Shown one piece after another: positions 8,392-16,921 of a DNA stretch of 35,849 nucleotides. The notes beneath the pieces are model-generated. The model was not told the origin of the DNA. It saw only the letters and a program-made list of their open reading frames with translations, and ran no database searches. Every line of letters begins with the position of its first letter. The stretch's first letter is position 1. Source of the stretch: Acidimicrobiia bacterium (GTDB lineage Bacteria; Actinomycetota; Acidimicrobiia; IMCC26256; JAENVU01); NCBI GenBank assembly GCA_025361725.1, contig JANYJV010000071.1, forward strand, positions 1 through 35,849, in the 5' to 3' direction. The position numbers and the translations under genes were made by a program.

Positions 8392-11300
8392 TCACGAGGT
8401 CCGGACGGACTCCGCTTCCGCGACAGCGGGCACCACGACCGGGACCAGTTCCTGGAGGAGTTCGACGAGCACGTCGGCGACCGCCTCGGCCGACACCCCG
8501 AGCGGGACGGCGATCTCTCCGCCGTCTTTGACCACGGCCTTGGGGTAGAGCCGCTTGAGCCGGACCTTGCGGCTCTCGAGCAGCACGAGACCGTCGATCC
8601 GGGCAATCCCCTTCTGCACCGAGATGCTCGTGGCGCGGGCCCGCACACACTCCGCCCGGAGCCGTGCCGCGCCGAGCAGCGCCTCGGCCGGCGGCGGAAT
8701 CGGCCCGTACCGGTCCAGCCACTCGGTCCGGACGTCCTCGACGTCGGTGGGTGCCTCGACGGCGGCAAGTCGCCGGTAGGCCTCCATCCGCACGTCGTCG
8801 CGGCTGATGTAGCTGCGGGGCAGATGGGCATCGAGCGGGAGATCGAGCACGACCTCGAACGGTTCGACCGATTTCTCACCCTTCAACTCGCCGACCGCCT
8901 CGGTGACGAGTTCGCAGTAGAGGTCGAACCCGACCGCGGCGATGTGGCCGCTCTGCGCGCCGCCCAACAAGTTGCCGGCACCGCGGATCTCGAGGTCTCG
9001 CATCGCAAGCTTGAACCCGGAACCGAGATCGGTGAACTCGCCGATGGCCTTGAGCCGCTCGTACGCCTCTTCGGAGAGCGCCCGATCGGCCGGGTGCAGC
9101 AAGTACGCGTACGCGCGTTGGCCGCGCCGACCGACGCGACCACGAAGTTGATACAGCTGCGCCAGACCGAGCAGGTCGGCGCGATCCACCACCATCGTGT
9201 TGACCGTCGGCATGTCCAGTCCGCTCTCGATAATCGTGGTGCACACCAAGACGTCGTATTCGCGGTCCGCGAAGTCCAGGACCACCCGCTCGAGTTGCCC
9301 TTCGTCCATCTGTCCGTGCGCGATCGCGATGCGCGCTTCGGGGACGAGGTGGCGCACCTGTTCGGCGACGTGCTCGATGTCCTGCACCCGGTTGTGGACG
9401 TAGAAGACCTGACCTTCGCGGAGCAGTTCCCGACGAATCGCTTCGCTCACCGCGCGGTCGTCATACTCCCCGACGTACGTCAGGATCGGCTGGCGCGCTT
9501 CCGGTGGTGTCTGCACCAACGAGAGGTCGCGGATGCCAGTGAGACTCAGCTCGAGGGTGCGCGGGATCGGAGTGGCCGTGAGCGTCAGCACGTCGACGTG
9601 CGCGCGCAGATGTTTGATCTTCTCCTTGTGGGTGACACCGAACCGCTGCTCTTCGTCGATGACGAGCAAACCGAGATTCTTGAACTCGATGTCCTGGGAC
9701 AGGAGGCGGTGCGTCCCCACCACAACGTCGACTTCGCCGCTCTTCAAACCCTTGACGACCGCGTTCTGCTCGGCCGTCGTCAGGAATCGGGACAACACCT
9801 CGACCCGAACCGGATAACCGGCGAAGCGCTCCCGAAACGTCTGACCGTGTTGGTTGGCGAGCAGCGTGGTCGGCCCGAGGATCGCCACTTGCTTGCCGTC
9901 CTGCACCGCCTTGAACGTGGCGCGCAATGCGACCTCGGTCTTGCCGAACCCGACATCACCACAGATGAGCCGATCCATCGGAAGCGTCGCTTCCATGTCG
10001 GCCTTGACGTCTTCGATGGCCTTGAGTTGGTCCGGGGTTTCCTCGTACGGGAACGCGTCTTCCAACTCGCGTTGCCACGGCGTGTCGGGCGAGAACGCGA
10101 ACCCGGGCGTGGCCAATCGCGTGCGGTACAGGATCACGAGTTCGGCCGCGATCTCACGCACCGCGGACTGCACCTTGGCCCGCGTCTTGGACCAGTCGGT
10201 CCCACCCATCCGCGACAACGACGGTGAGTCGCCGCCGGTGTAGCGCCGGACGGTGCCCACCTGATCGGTCGGGACGTACAACTTGTCGCCGCTGCGGTAG
10301 GCGATGAGCAGGTAGTCACGCTCGACGCCGCCGATGGCCCGTGCGACCATGCCTTCGTACCGGCCGACGCCGTGGACCTGATGGACGACGAAGTCGCCTG
10401 GCTTCAGATCGTCGTAGTAGTCGACGGACTTCCGCGCGCCGCGCGCGGTGCGATGCACTCGCCGGCGACCGGTGAGGTCGCCCTCGGCCACCAACGCCAG
10501 ATGCGCGGACGAGATGACGACCCCGCGCTCGAGCGGTGCCACCACCACCGTGACCACGCCCGGTTGGATCGGGCCATTGACCAACACGTCGATGCCCTCG
10601 CCGGCGAGCACGTCCGCGAGACGACGGGCCGAACCCTCACCTTCGGCGGCGAGCACGACCCGGTGTTGGTGGCGCACCAGTTGGCGGATCCGCTCCGCGA
10701 GCGCTTCGACATCACCGACGACCGGATCAAAGGCCGAGGCACTGAGCTGCGGGGTATCCGGCGATTCCGGTGCGGCCAGGACGGACGTCGTTGCGACGCG
10801 CGTACGCGCGAGCAGACGTTCGAACGGCAACGAGAGTTGCGGGAACTCGGTGTCCTCGGCGCCCCACGTGCCGGCGAGAGTCTGCGCGAGCGACAGCTCC
10901 TCGTCCAGCAGATCCTGCGCGCGGTCGCGCATCCGGCGCGGCTCGACGAGCAGGACGCGGGCCCCGGCGGGCAACAGATCCGGCAGGAGGTGGTCGTCCG
11001 CGCTCAACCACGGCAACCATGACTCCATGCCGTCGAAGATCTGACCCTCGGCCAATCGCTCCCACTGTTCGCGACCCCACGGTGCCGTGGTCAGCAACCC
11101 CTGCGCGCGTTCACGCACTTCCTCGGTGGGCAGGAGTTCCCGGCACGGGAAGATCGTCACGTCGTCGATCACGTGGGTACTGCGTTGGTCGGTCACCGCG
11201 AACTGCGACAACCGCTCGACTTCGTCCCCCCATTGATCGATGCGAACCGGATGTTCGGCAGTTGCAGGGAACACGTCGACGATGGATCCGCGCACCGCGA

Positions 11301-11826
11301 CCTCGCCGCGCCCTTCCACCTGATACTCACGGCGGTAGCCCATCAACACGAGCCGTTCGACGAGCTCGTCACGGTCCAACGAGTCTCCGGCGCGCAGACG
11401 GACCGGCTCGATGGCCTCGACGTGGGGCCCGAGTCTTTGCACGAGGGCCCGGACCGGCGCAACGACGACCGCGGGCGCGATCTCGCCTCCCTCGCGCAAC
11501 CGCCACATCACCCGCAGTCGCCGGCCCATCGTCTCGAGGGCCGGCGAGACGCGTTCGAACGGGAGCGTCTCCCACGCCGGGAACAACTCGACCTGGTCGG
11601 CGCCGAGCATCGGGATGAGGTCTCCGGCAATGCGCTCGGCTTCGGCCACCGTGGGCACCGCGACGAGCACCGGCCGAACCCCCGCGAGGCGGTGGACCGC
11701 GGCGGCGAAGATCGGACGGGCAGCTTCAGGAACCGCAACGACATCGGCCCGCCCGGAGGCGACTTCGGTGACCGCATCGTCCTGGGCGAGCAGCCGCGGC
11801 AGGGCAGCGAGGGCGGGCTCGGACAT
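8392..11826 (-). CDS. mfd: Transcription-repair coupling factor
   Basis: The 1144-aa protein is full length. Mfd removes RNA polymerase stalled at lesions and recruits UvrA. In order it shows UvrB-like N-terminal modules ([14 protein letters not shown]), the RNA-polymerase interaction domain with [18 protein letters not shown] (~residues 475-545), RecG-like translocase motifs [12 protein letters not shown] (Walker A, ~620), [15 protein letters not shown] (~718), [18 protein letters not shown] and [20 protein letters not shown], and the C-terminal TRCF domain. The ATG at 11826 gives [14 protein letters not shown]; an upstream extension of 61 Arg-rich residues was rejected. It follows hldE by 95 bp on the same strand. 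Confidence 0.96.
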   Translation of the reverse strand: MSEPALAALPRLLAQDDAVTEVASGRADVVAVPEAARPIFAAAVHRLAGVRPVLVAVPTVAEAERIAGDLIPMLGADQVELFPAWETLPFERVSPALETMGRRLRVMWRLREGGEIAPAVVVAPVRALVQRLGPHVEAIEPVRLRAGDSLDRDELVERLVLMGYRREYQVEGRGEVAVRGSIVDVFPATAEHPVRIDQWGDEVERLSQFAVTDQRSTHVIDDVTIFPCRELLPTEEVRERAQGLLTTAPWGREQWERLAEGQIFDGMESWLPWLSADDHLLPDLLPAGARVLLVEPRRMRDRAQDLLDEELSLAQTLAGTWGAEDTEFPQLSLPFERLLARTRVATTSVLAAPESPDTPQLSASAFDPVVGDVEALAERIRQLVRHQHRVVLAAEGEGSARRLADVLAGEGIDVLVNGPIQPGVVTVVVAPLERGVVISSAHLALVAEGDLTGRRRVHRTARGARKSVDYYDDLKPGDFVVHQVHGVGRYEGMVARAIGGVERDYLLIAYRSGDKLYVPTDQVGTVRRYTGGDSPSLSRMGGTDWSKTRAKVQSAVREIAAELVILYRTRLATPGFAFSPDTPWQRELEDAFPYEETPDQLKAIEDVKADMEATLPMDRLICGDVGFGKTEVALRATFKAVQDGKQVAILGPTTLLANQHGQTFRERFAGYPVRVEVLSRFLTTAEQNAVVKGLKSGEVDVVVGTHRLLSQDIEFKNLGLLVIDEEQRFGVTHKEKIKHLRAHVDVLTLTATPIPRTLELSLTGIRDLSLVQTPPEARQPILTYVGEYDDRAVSEAIRRELLREGQVFYVHNRVQDIEHVAEQVRHLVPEARIAIAHGQMDEGQLERVVLDFADREYDVLVCTTIIESGLDMPTVNTMVVDRADLLGLAQLYQLRGRVGRRGQRAYAYLLHPADRALSEEAYERLKAIGEFTDLGSGFKLAMRDLEIRGAGNLLGGAQSGHIAAVGFDLYCELVTEAVGELKGEKSVEPFEVVLDLPLDAHLPRSYISRDDVRMEAYRRLAAVEAPTDVEDVRTEWLDRYGPIPPPAEALLGAARLRAECVRARATSISVQKGIARIDGLVLLESRKVRLKRLYPKAVVKDGGEIAVPLGVSAEAVADVLVELLQELVPVVVPAVAEAESVRTS

Positions 11827-11921
11827 CACGACACTCTGGCCGACGCGGCCCACGTCGAGCGAACGGTGCTGCCGTGCTCGTCGCGATGCCGACCGAAGTG
11901 GTGAGCTACGGGGTGGTGCGC

Positions 11922-13406
11922 CTACGGACGGTCGGCGGCGAGTCGATCCAGCATTGCTGTCGTGCTGTGACCTTCGGTCATCGGCGCGCGCAGCACCCGC
12001 CCGCCCCACGAACGCACCTCGTCCGCTCCGACGATGTCCTCGTCGGCATAGTCGTCGCCCTTGATCAACACGTCGGGGCGAATCGCTTCGATGACGGCCA
12101 ACGGTGTCTTCTCGGCAAAGAGCACGACGGCGTCAACCGCGGCAAGACCGGCGAGCACCTGCGCTCGCGCGTCCTCCACATTCACGGGCCGGCCGGTGCC
12201 CTTCAGCTCACGCACCGACGCATCGGTATTCAAACCGACGATCATCCGATCGCAGTTACGCCGGGCCCAGTCCAGATAGGTGACGTGGCCGGCGTGCACC
12301 AGGTCGAAGCAACCGTTAGTGAACCCGATCTCGTGACCTTCGTTGCGCCAGCGCGAGACCAACGCCACCGCCGACTCGAGCGATACCAGCTTCTCGTGGA
12401 GCGGTGCCGGCGCGCCGGCCGACGGCCCGAGCGCGGCCAGCAACTCGTCCTGGCGGATCGGCACCGTGCCGGTCTTGCCGACGATGATGCCGGCCGCAAG
12501 GTTCGCGAGCACGGCCGCGTCGTGCGCGTCCAGCCCGACCGCGATCCCCGCGGCGAGCGTGGCGATGGCGGTGTCGCCGGCGCCGGAGACGTCGAACACC
12601 TCGCGAGCGCGGGCCGGAACGTGGCGGGTCCCGGTGGCTTCCACCAGCGAGATTCCTGCTTCACCGCGGGTCAAGGTCACGAACTCGAGATCCAGCAAAC
12701 CCCGCAGGCGGGTCGCGGCCTCGGTGAGTTCGAAGGCATTGGAGGCCGATACCTGGGTCGTGGCCGCCAGCTCGGTTTCGTTGGGCGTCACGGTGGTGGC
12801 GCCGCGGTACTTGCCGTAGTCGAGACCCTTGGGGTCCACCAGCACCGGGATGCCGCGGTGACGCGCGTGTTTGATCAACCGGCGACACAGGTCATCGGCG
12901 AGCACGCCCTTGGCGTAGTCCGAAATCACGAGCGCGTCGTACCCGTCTTGGAGCAACGCCACGACCCGGTCGTCCCAGGCACGCCGCTCGACCATGGGCC
13001 GCGGGGTCAGATCTTCGTCATCGATGCGTACGAGTTGCTGCTGGCCCGAGAGCACCCGGGTCTTGGTGGTGGTGGGTCGACCACGAATCACGTCGACGCC
13101 CTGCACGCGCACGCCGGCGAGTCCGAGCAGCTCACGCAACCGCGCGCCCGGCTCGTCGTCGCCGGTCCATCCCGCAACGTCGGCCCGCACGCCGAGGCCC
13201 GCAAGGTTCAGCGCGACATTGCCCGCGCCACCGACCGAGACCGTCTCCCGATTGAGCCGTACCACCGGAACTGGTGCCTCGGGCGAGATCCGGACGACGT
13301 CACCGATCAAATAGCGGTCGAGCATGAGGTCGCCCACCACGAGCATCCGCACCCCGGCGAAACCGCCACGGACCGCGGCGTGGACGATGTCAGGACGACC
13401 GAACAT
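11922..13406 (-). CDS. hldE: Bifunctional heptose-7-phosphate kinase / heptose-1-phosphate nucleotidyltransferase
   Basis: The 494-aa protein carries both HldE halves. Residues ~1-320 form a PfkB/ribokinase-type kinase with MLVVGDLMLDRYLIGDVVRI, GGAGNVALNLAGLG and the anion-hole FDVSGAGDTAIATLAAG. Residues ~355-494 form a nucleotidyltransferase with TNGCFDLVHAGHVTYLDWAR (HxGH), LKGTGRPV and GHSTTAMLDRL. Together they phosphorylate D-glycero-D-manno-heptose-7-phosphate and later activate heptose-1-phosphate with a nucleotide, usually ADP. The start is ATG at 13406, with GGAGAG five bases upstream; a GTG at 13412 lies too close to that site. It overlaps gmhA by 17 nt. No epimerase (hldD) or heptosyltransferase gene is in the window. 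Confidence 0.92.
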   Translation of the reverse strand: MFGRPDIVHAAVRGGFAGVRMLVVGDLMLDRYLIGDVVRISPEAPVPVVRLNRETVSVGGAGNVALNLAGLGVRADVAGWTGDDEPGARLRELLGLAGVRVQGVDVIRGRPTTTKTRVLSGQQQLVRIDDEDLTPRPMVERRAWDDRVVALLQDGYDALVISDYAKGVLADDLCRRLIKHARHRGIPVLVDPKGLDYGKYRGATTVTPNETELAATTQVSASNAFELTEAATRLRGLLDLEFVTLTRGEAGISLVEATGTRHVPARAREVFDVSGAGDTAIATLAAGIAVGLDAHDAAVLANLAAGIIVGKTGTVPIRQDELLAALGPSAGAPAPLHEKLVSLESAVALVSRWRNEGHEIGFTNGCFDLVHAGHVTYLDWARRNCDRMIVGLNTDASVRELKGTGRPVNVEDARAQVLAGLAAVDAVVLFAEKTPLAVIEAIRPDVLIKGDDYADEDIVGADEVRSWGGRVLRAPMTEGHSTTAMLDRLAADRP

Positions 13407-13971
13407 CGTCACTCTCCGGGACAGATGCTTCGATCAGCTCACACAGCGTGTGACCGAGGAACAGATGCGCCTCCTGGATCCGACACGTTCGGCTGCTGGG
13501 CGCCACGATCGAGAAATCCACCGTACGCGCGAGCTTGCCGCCGTCGCCCCCGGTAAATCCCACGGTGAGTGCTCCGAGCGAAGCTGCGGCGTCGATCGCT
13601 TGCAACACGTTCGGGCTGTTGCCCGAGGTCGAGAGCCCGACCGCGACGTCACCCGGCCGGCAGAGGGACTCGATCTGGCGCGCGAAAATCACGTCGAACG
13701 AGTAATCGTTGGCGACCGCGGTCATGAGCGACGTGTCCGCCACCAGGGCGTACGAGCGGATCCCGGGCCGGTTGCGCTCGAATCGACCGACCAACTCGGT
13801 GGCGAAATGGAGGGCTTGGGTCGCACTCCCGCCGTTGCCGAACCAGAACACGGTGCCACCGTCGGCGACGCGTTCGATCACGGCACGCGCGGTCGTTTCG
13901 AGCTCCGGCCACACGGCGCCGAGACTCGTCATCATCGATTGGTGTTCGCGAATAGCTTCTTCGAAGTCCAC
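13390..13971 (-). CDS. gmhA: Sedoheptulose-7-phosphate isomerase
   Basis: The 193-aa SIS-fold protein converts sedoheptulose-7-phosphate to heptose-7-phosphate, the first step of nucleotide-heptose synthesis. It shows the GmhA blocks WFGNGGSATQALHFATELVG (with the catalytic-type Glu), the phosphate loop VGLSTSGNSPNVLQAI, GFTGGDGGKLA and the C-terminal QEAHLFLGHTLCELIE, whose histidines usually hold zinc in the tetramer. It starts with GTG at 13971 with GAGAG upstream. It is first in the gmhA-hldE unit and is divergent from gmhB by only 48 bp, so the two promoters must be very close. Confidence 0.92.
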   Translation of the reverse strand: MDFEEAIREHQSMMTSLGAVWPELETTARAVIERVADGGTVFWFGNGGSATQALHFATELVGRFERNRPGIRSYALVADTSLMTAVANDYSFDVIFARQIESLCRPGDVAVGLSTSGNSPNVLQAIDAAASLGALTVGFTGGDGGKLARTVDFSIVAPSSRTCRIQEAHLFLGHTLCELIEASVPESDDVRSS

Positions 13972-14019
13972 GCGGCATCTCTCGACGGGACAGTGACAGT
14001 GCTTGAGGGTAGCAACCGG

Positions 14020-14538
14020 GTGATCTTGCTCGATAGGGACGGAGTCCTAAATATCGATCGTGTCGATTCGGTCAAAGCTCTCGAAGAGATCGAGATCGAG
14101 ACCGGTGCAGTTGACGGATCGGCCCGGCTGGCGGCCGCGGGATTCACGTTGGCCGTCGTCACCAACCAATCGGCGGTGGGCCGCGGTTGGATGTCCAGAA
14201 CCACCCTGGATGCGGTGAATGCGGACATCGATCGGCGGCTCGGAGGAACGCTCACTCATTGGTACATCTGCGATCACGCGCCGACCGCCGGGTGTCGATG
14301 TCGAAAGCCTGACACCCTCCTCCTCGAGCACGCCCATCGTGACCTCGATTTCGATCCCGACGAGACCTGGTTCGTGGGTGACGCCGGCCGGGACATCGAG
14401 GCCGCCCGTCGGTTCGGGGTCCGCCCGGCCCTGGTGCGCACCGGGAAGGGCGCCGATACGGCCGCCGAGTATCCGGACGTGCCGGTGTGGGACGACCTCG
14501 ACGCGTTCGCGCGCTCGGTGACCGACCGCGATCTCTGA
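14020..14538 (+). CDS. gmhB: HAD-family heptose-1,7-bisphosphate phosphatase
   Basis: The 172-aa HAD-III phosphatase removes the C7 phosphate of heptose-1,7-bisphosphate. Motif I is LLDRDGVLN at the start, motif II is VVTNQSAVGRGW, and the zinc loop is CDHAPTAGCRCRKP, with Cys/His/Cys/Cys as in GmhB and HisB-N. Motif IV is VGDAGRDIEAA. The GTG at 14020 has GAGGGT 9 nt upstream and gives a protein that begins in motif I like its relatives; GTGs at 13993 and 13999 are alternatives. It is the only plus-strand gene of the heptose cassette. Its stop faces pth only 10 bp away, so transcripts converge there. Confidence 0.88.
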   Translation: MILLDRDGVLNIDRVDSVKALEEIEIETGAVDGSARLAAAGFTLAVVTNQSAVGRGWMSRTTLDAVNADIDRRLGGTLTHWYICDHAPTAGCRCRKPDTLLLEHAHRDLDFDPDETWFVGDAGRDIEAARRFGVRPALVRTGKGADTAAEYPDVPVWDDLDAFARSVTDRDL

Positions 14539-14548
14539 GGGCGCGGCC

Positions 14549-15163
14549 TCAGTCGTTCAAGTTCGCGGTGTTGAACTGATTCATCGCGGTCTCGATGCCA
14601 TCGCGGACGATGGCCTCGACCGCGTCCGCAGCCTGCTCGACCGTGACGTCGATCTCGACGCGCTCGGACTTGGAGAACTTGTTGAGCACGTGACCGGCGC
14701 CCTGTTCTTTGCTGACTGGTTTGCCAACGCCGATACGCACGCGAAGAAACGCATCACTGTGCACATGGGCCTTGATGGACCGCAGGCCGTTGTGACCGGC
14801 GAGTCCACCACCGGCCTTGAGCTTCAACGCGGCCGTCGGCAGGTCCAACTCGTCCTGCACCACGATGATCTGCTCCGGCTCGACGCCGTACCGACGCGCG
14901 AGCAATCGCACCGCGTCACCCGAGTCGTTCATGTAGGTCAGCGGCAGGGCGAGCGCAACTCGTTTGCCCTCGATCCCTACCTCGTCGACGAGGGCGCGTT
15001 CTTTGCCTGTGCGCAAGGTGGCGCGATGGCGACGGGCCAGCAGCTCGACCACCTCGGCCCCGACGTTGTGTCGAGTGCGGGCGTATTCGGTTCCGGGGTT
15101 GCCGAGCCCGACCACCACAAAGTCCGCCGGCGTCCCCCGGCGTTCGCCGGACCGACGCAACAT
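14549..15163 (-). CDS. pth: Peptidyl-tRNA hydrolase
   Basis: The 204-aa enzyme frees tRNA from peptidyl-tRNA dropped by stalled ribosomes. It shows VVGLGNPGTEYARTRHNVG with the catalytic His, LTYMNDSGDAV, VVQDELDLPTAALKLK with the catalytic Asp, and GGLAGHNGLRSI. A ~14-residue Arg-rich extension precedes the core. It starts 5 bp after the rplY stop, so the two are co-transcribed. The rplY(ctc)-pth pairing is widely conserved in Gram-positive bacteria. Confidence 0.95.
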   Translation of the reverse strand: MLRRSGERRGTPADFVVVGLGNPGTEYARTRHNVGAEVVELLARRHRATLRTGKERALVDEVGIEGKRVALALPLTYMNDSGDAVRLLARRYGVEPEQIIVVQDELDLPTAALKLKAGGGLAGHNGLRSIKAHVHSDAFLRVRIGVGKPVSKEQGAGHVLNKFSKSERVEIDVTVEQAADAVEAIVRDGIETAMNQFNTANLND

Positions 15164-15168
15164 CAGGG

Positions 15169-15822
15169 CTACTTCTCGTCGCTACCGGAGTCGCCGCCTT
15201 CGGCCGACGCGGCCGCGGCGTCGCCACCCTCGCCCTCTTCACCCTCAGCTTCGTCTTCGTCGCCGAGACCACGCGGGATCGCCACCTGGGCGACGAGCGC
15301 ATCGGCTTCCTGCTGAATCTCGACGCCGGCCGCCACCTTCAGATCCGAGACGTGGATCTGGTCGCCGAGTTCGAGCGTCGAGACATCGATGACGAGTTCG
15401 TTCGGGATGTTGCCGGGCATCGCCTCGACCGTGACCGAGAAGAGCAGCTGCTCCAACAACCCGCCTTGGCGGGAACCCGGCGCCTCCCCCTCGAGGTGCA
15501 GCGGAACCTCGGCCGTGACCGCGATGGTGCGGCTGATACGAACGAAGTCGACGTGCACGAGATCGCCGCGGGTGGCGTGGCGCTGGATCTGACGGGCGAG
15601 TGCGAGGGCATCGCCATCACCGAGGTTGAGCGTGATCAGGGTGTTCGCACCGCTGGCGCCGTGGAGGATGCGCTCGAGCTCGCGACCGTTGCACAGCACC
15701 GACTGTGGATCTGAGTCCAGGCCGTAGACCGTCGCCGGCACCTTGCCCTCGCGGCGGTAGCGGCCGGAAGGGCCCGAACCGAACAGGGTCCGGGGCTCGA
15801 CGGAGAGCGTGACGTCAGACAT
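15169..15822 (-). CDS. rplY: 50S ribosomal protein bL25 (Ctc/TL5 type)
   Basis: The 217-aa long form has an N-terminal 5S-rRNA-binding L25 domain (~1-95, with RTLFGSGPSGRYRREGKVPA and VHVDFVRI), a C-terminal TL5 beta domain (~100-185, with PNELVIDVSTLELGDQIHV) and an acidic Glu/Gly/Ala tail (~188-217). It stabilises the central protuberance of the 50S subunit; in firmicutes the homologue Ctc is a general stress protein. An ATG start is used. It lies between prs and pth as in M. tuberculosis and B. subtilis. The 109-bp gap to prs holds a small inverted repeat. Confidence 0.95.
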   Translation of the reverse strand: MSDVTLSVEPRTLFGSGPSGRYRREGKVPATVYGLDSDPQSVLCNGRELERILHGASGANTLITLNLGDGDALALARQIQRHATRGDLVHVDFVRISRTIAVTAEVPLHLEGEAPGSRQGGLLEQLLFSVTVEAMPGNIPNELVIDVSTLELGDQIHVSDLKVAAGVEIQQEADALVAQVAIPRGLGDEDEAEGEEGEGGDAAAASAEGGDSGSDEK

Positions 15823-15891
15823 GGCGCGTGAAGTCCTTCAAGAGGTGCAAGGGAGACCAGCCATTCTGACCCAGGCTGGGGCCTCAGACCA

Positions 15892-15916
15892 AACCATGCC
15901 CCAAGCGGTCATGGTT
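15892..15916. other. Inverted repeat in the prs-rplY gap
   Basis: AACCATG and CATGGTT form a 7-bp perfect stem separated by 11 nt, in the 109-bp gap between the prs stop and the rplY start. It has no T-tract. It could slow transcription between the two genes, or be an operator or leader element for rplY. Confidence 0.25.
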
Positions 15917-15931
15917 CACGGCGGTCCAGCG

Positions 15932-16921
15932 CTACTGGTTATCGCCGGAGAAGAGTTCGCTGACGCTGCGCTCCTCGAAGACGGCGGTGAGCGCGTCCGC
16001 GACGATCGGTGCGATCGAGAGCACCGTGAGGTTGTCGAAGTGCTTCTCGGACGGGACCGGCAGCGAGTTCGTCACCACGACGTCTCGGATCGGCCCGTTC
16101 TTCAACCGGTCCACCGCGGGTCCGGAGAGCAGCCCGTGCGTAGCGAGAATCGAGACCGATTGCGCACCGCGGCTCATCAGTAACTCGGCCGCGCTCACCA
16201 CCGTGCCGGCGGTGTCGATCATGTCGTCGATCAGGATGCACTGGCGTCCCTCGACGAGACCGACGACCTCGGTCGCGACCGCGACATTGTGCGTCCCTTT
16301 CGGCCGGCGCTTGTCGATGAACGCCAGATCGGCGTGAACGCCCTCGGTGTCGAGACAGTTCGCGAACCGACGGGCGAGCTTGCCGCCGCCGGCGTCCGGA
16401 GAAACGACCGTGACCTCGGTGCCACGATCGAGCACGCCGACGAGGTGATCGGCCAGGAGCGGGACCGCGGTCAGGTGGTCCACCGGAAAGTCGAAGAAGC
16501 CCTGGATCTGGCCGGTGTGCAAGTCCACCACGACCACTCGATCCGCGCCGGCGACGGTGAACAGATCGGCGAGCAGGCGCGCGGTGATCGGTTCGCGGCC
16601 CTCGGCCTTGCGGTCTTGCCGGGCGTAACCGTAGAAGGGGCACACCGCGGTGATTCGCCGGGCCGACGCGCGCTTCAACGCGTCGATCATGATCAGCTGC
16701 TCCATGATGTGGTCGTTGATCGGGTCACAGTGGCCCTGGAGCACGAAGACGTCGGCCCCACGCACGTTCTCGCCGAGCCGGCAGTAGAGCTCACCGTTCG
16801 CGAAACGGGACAGCTTCACGTCGCCGAGTTCCATGCCCATGTTCTGCGCGATCTCGCTCGACAACTCGGGGTTTCCCGAACCAGCGAAGAGTTGCAGGGT
16901 CTTGGTGGGAGTCATTTCCAT
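15932..16921 (-). CDS. prs: Ribose-phosphate pyrophosphokinase (PRPP synthetase)
   Basis: The 329-aa class-I enzyme makes PRPP from ribose-5-phosphate and ATP for purine, pyrimidine, His, Trp and NAD synthesis. It shows the N-terminal LQLFAGSGNPELSSEIAQ and SRFANGELYCRL, the flexible-loop region YGYARQDRKAEGREPITARL, VDLHTGQIQGFFD, the PRPP-loop VVSPDAGGGKLARR and the ribose-5-phosphate loop IDDMIDTAGTVVSAAELL. Its ATG shares one base with the glmU stop (TGATG), so the two are translationally coupled; an ATG two codons later is an alternative. Confidence 0.96.
   Translation of the reverse strand: MEMTPTKTLQLFAGSGNPELSSEIAQNMGMELGDVKLSRFANGELYCRLGENVRGADVFVLQGHCDPINDHIMEQLIMIDALKRASARRITAVCPFYGYARQDRKAEGREPITARLLADLFTVAGADRVVVVDLHTGQIQGFFDFPVDHLTAVPLLADHLVGVLDRGTEVTVVSPDAGGGKLARRFANCLDTEGVHADLAFIDKRRPKGTHNVAVATEVVGLVEGRQCILIDDMIDTAGTVVSAAELLMSRGAQSVSILATHGLLSGPAVDRLKNGPIRDVVVTNSLPVPSEKHFDNLTVLSIAPIVADALTAVFEERSVSELFSGDNQ

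Noticed and set aside
8080..10227. 715-codon plus-strand open frame opposite mfd and the parvulin gene
   Set aside because: It spans two clear minus-strand genes, is Arg/His/Asp-rich and low in Lys and aromatic residues, and has no family signature; it is a high-GC shadow frame.
11827..12009. 61-residue N-terminal extension of Mfd
   Set aside because: It is Arg/Ser-rich, runs into hldE and precedes the normal Mfd N-terminus at ATG 11826.
11874..13556. 560-codon plus-strand open frame opposite hldE
   Set aside because: It lies antisense to conserved HldE motifs with typical shadow composition and no own start signals.
13324..14019. Long upstream extension of the gmhB frame
   Set aside because: The extension overlaps gmhA in antisense, and HAD-III phosphatases begin at the DxDG motif found at 14020.
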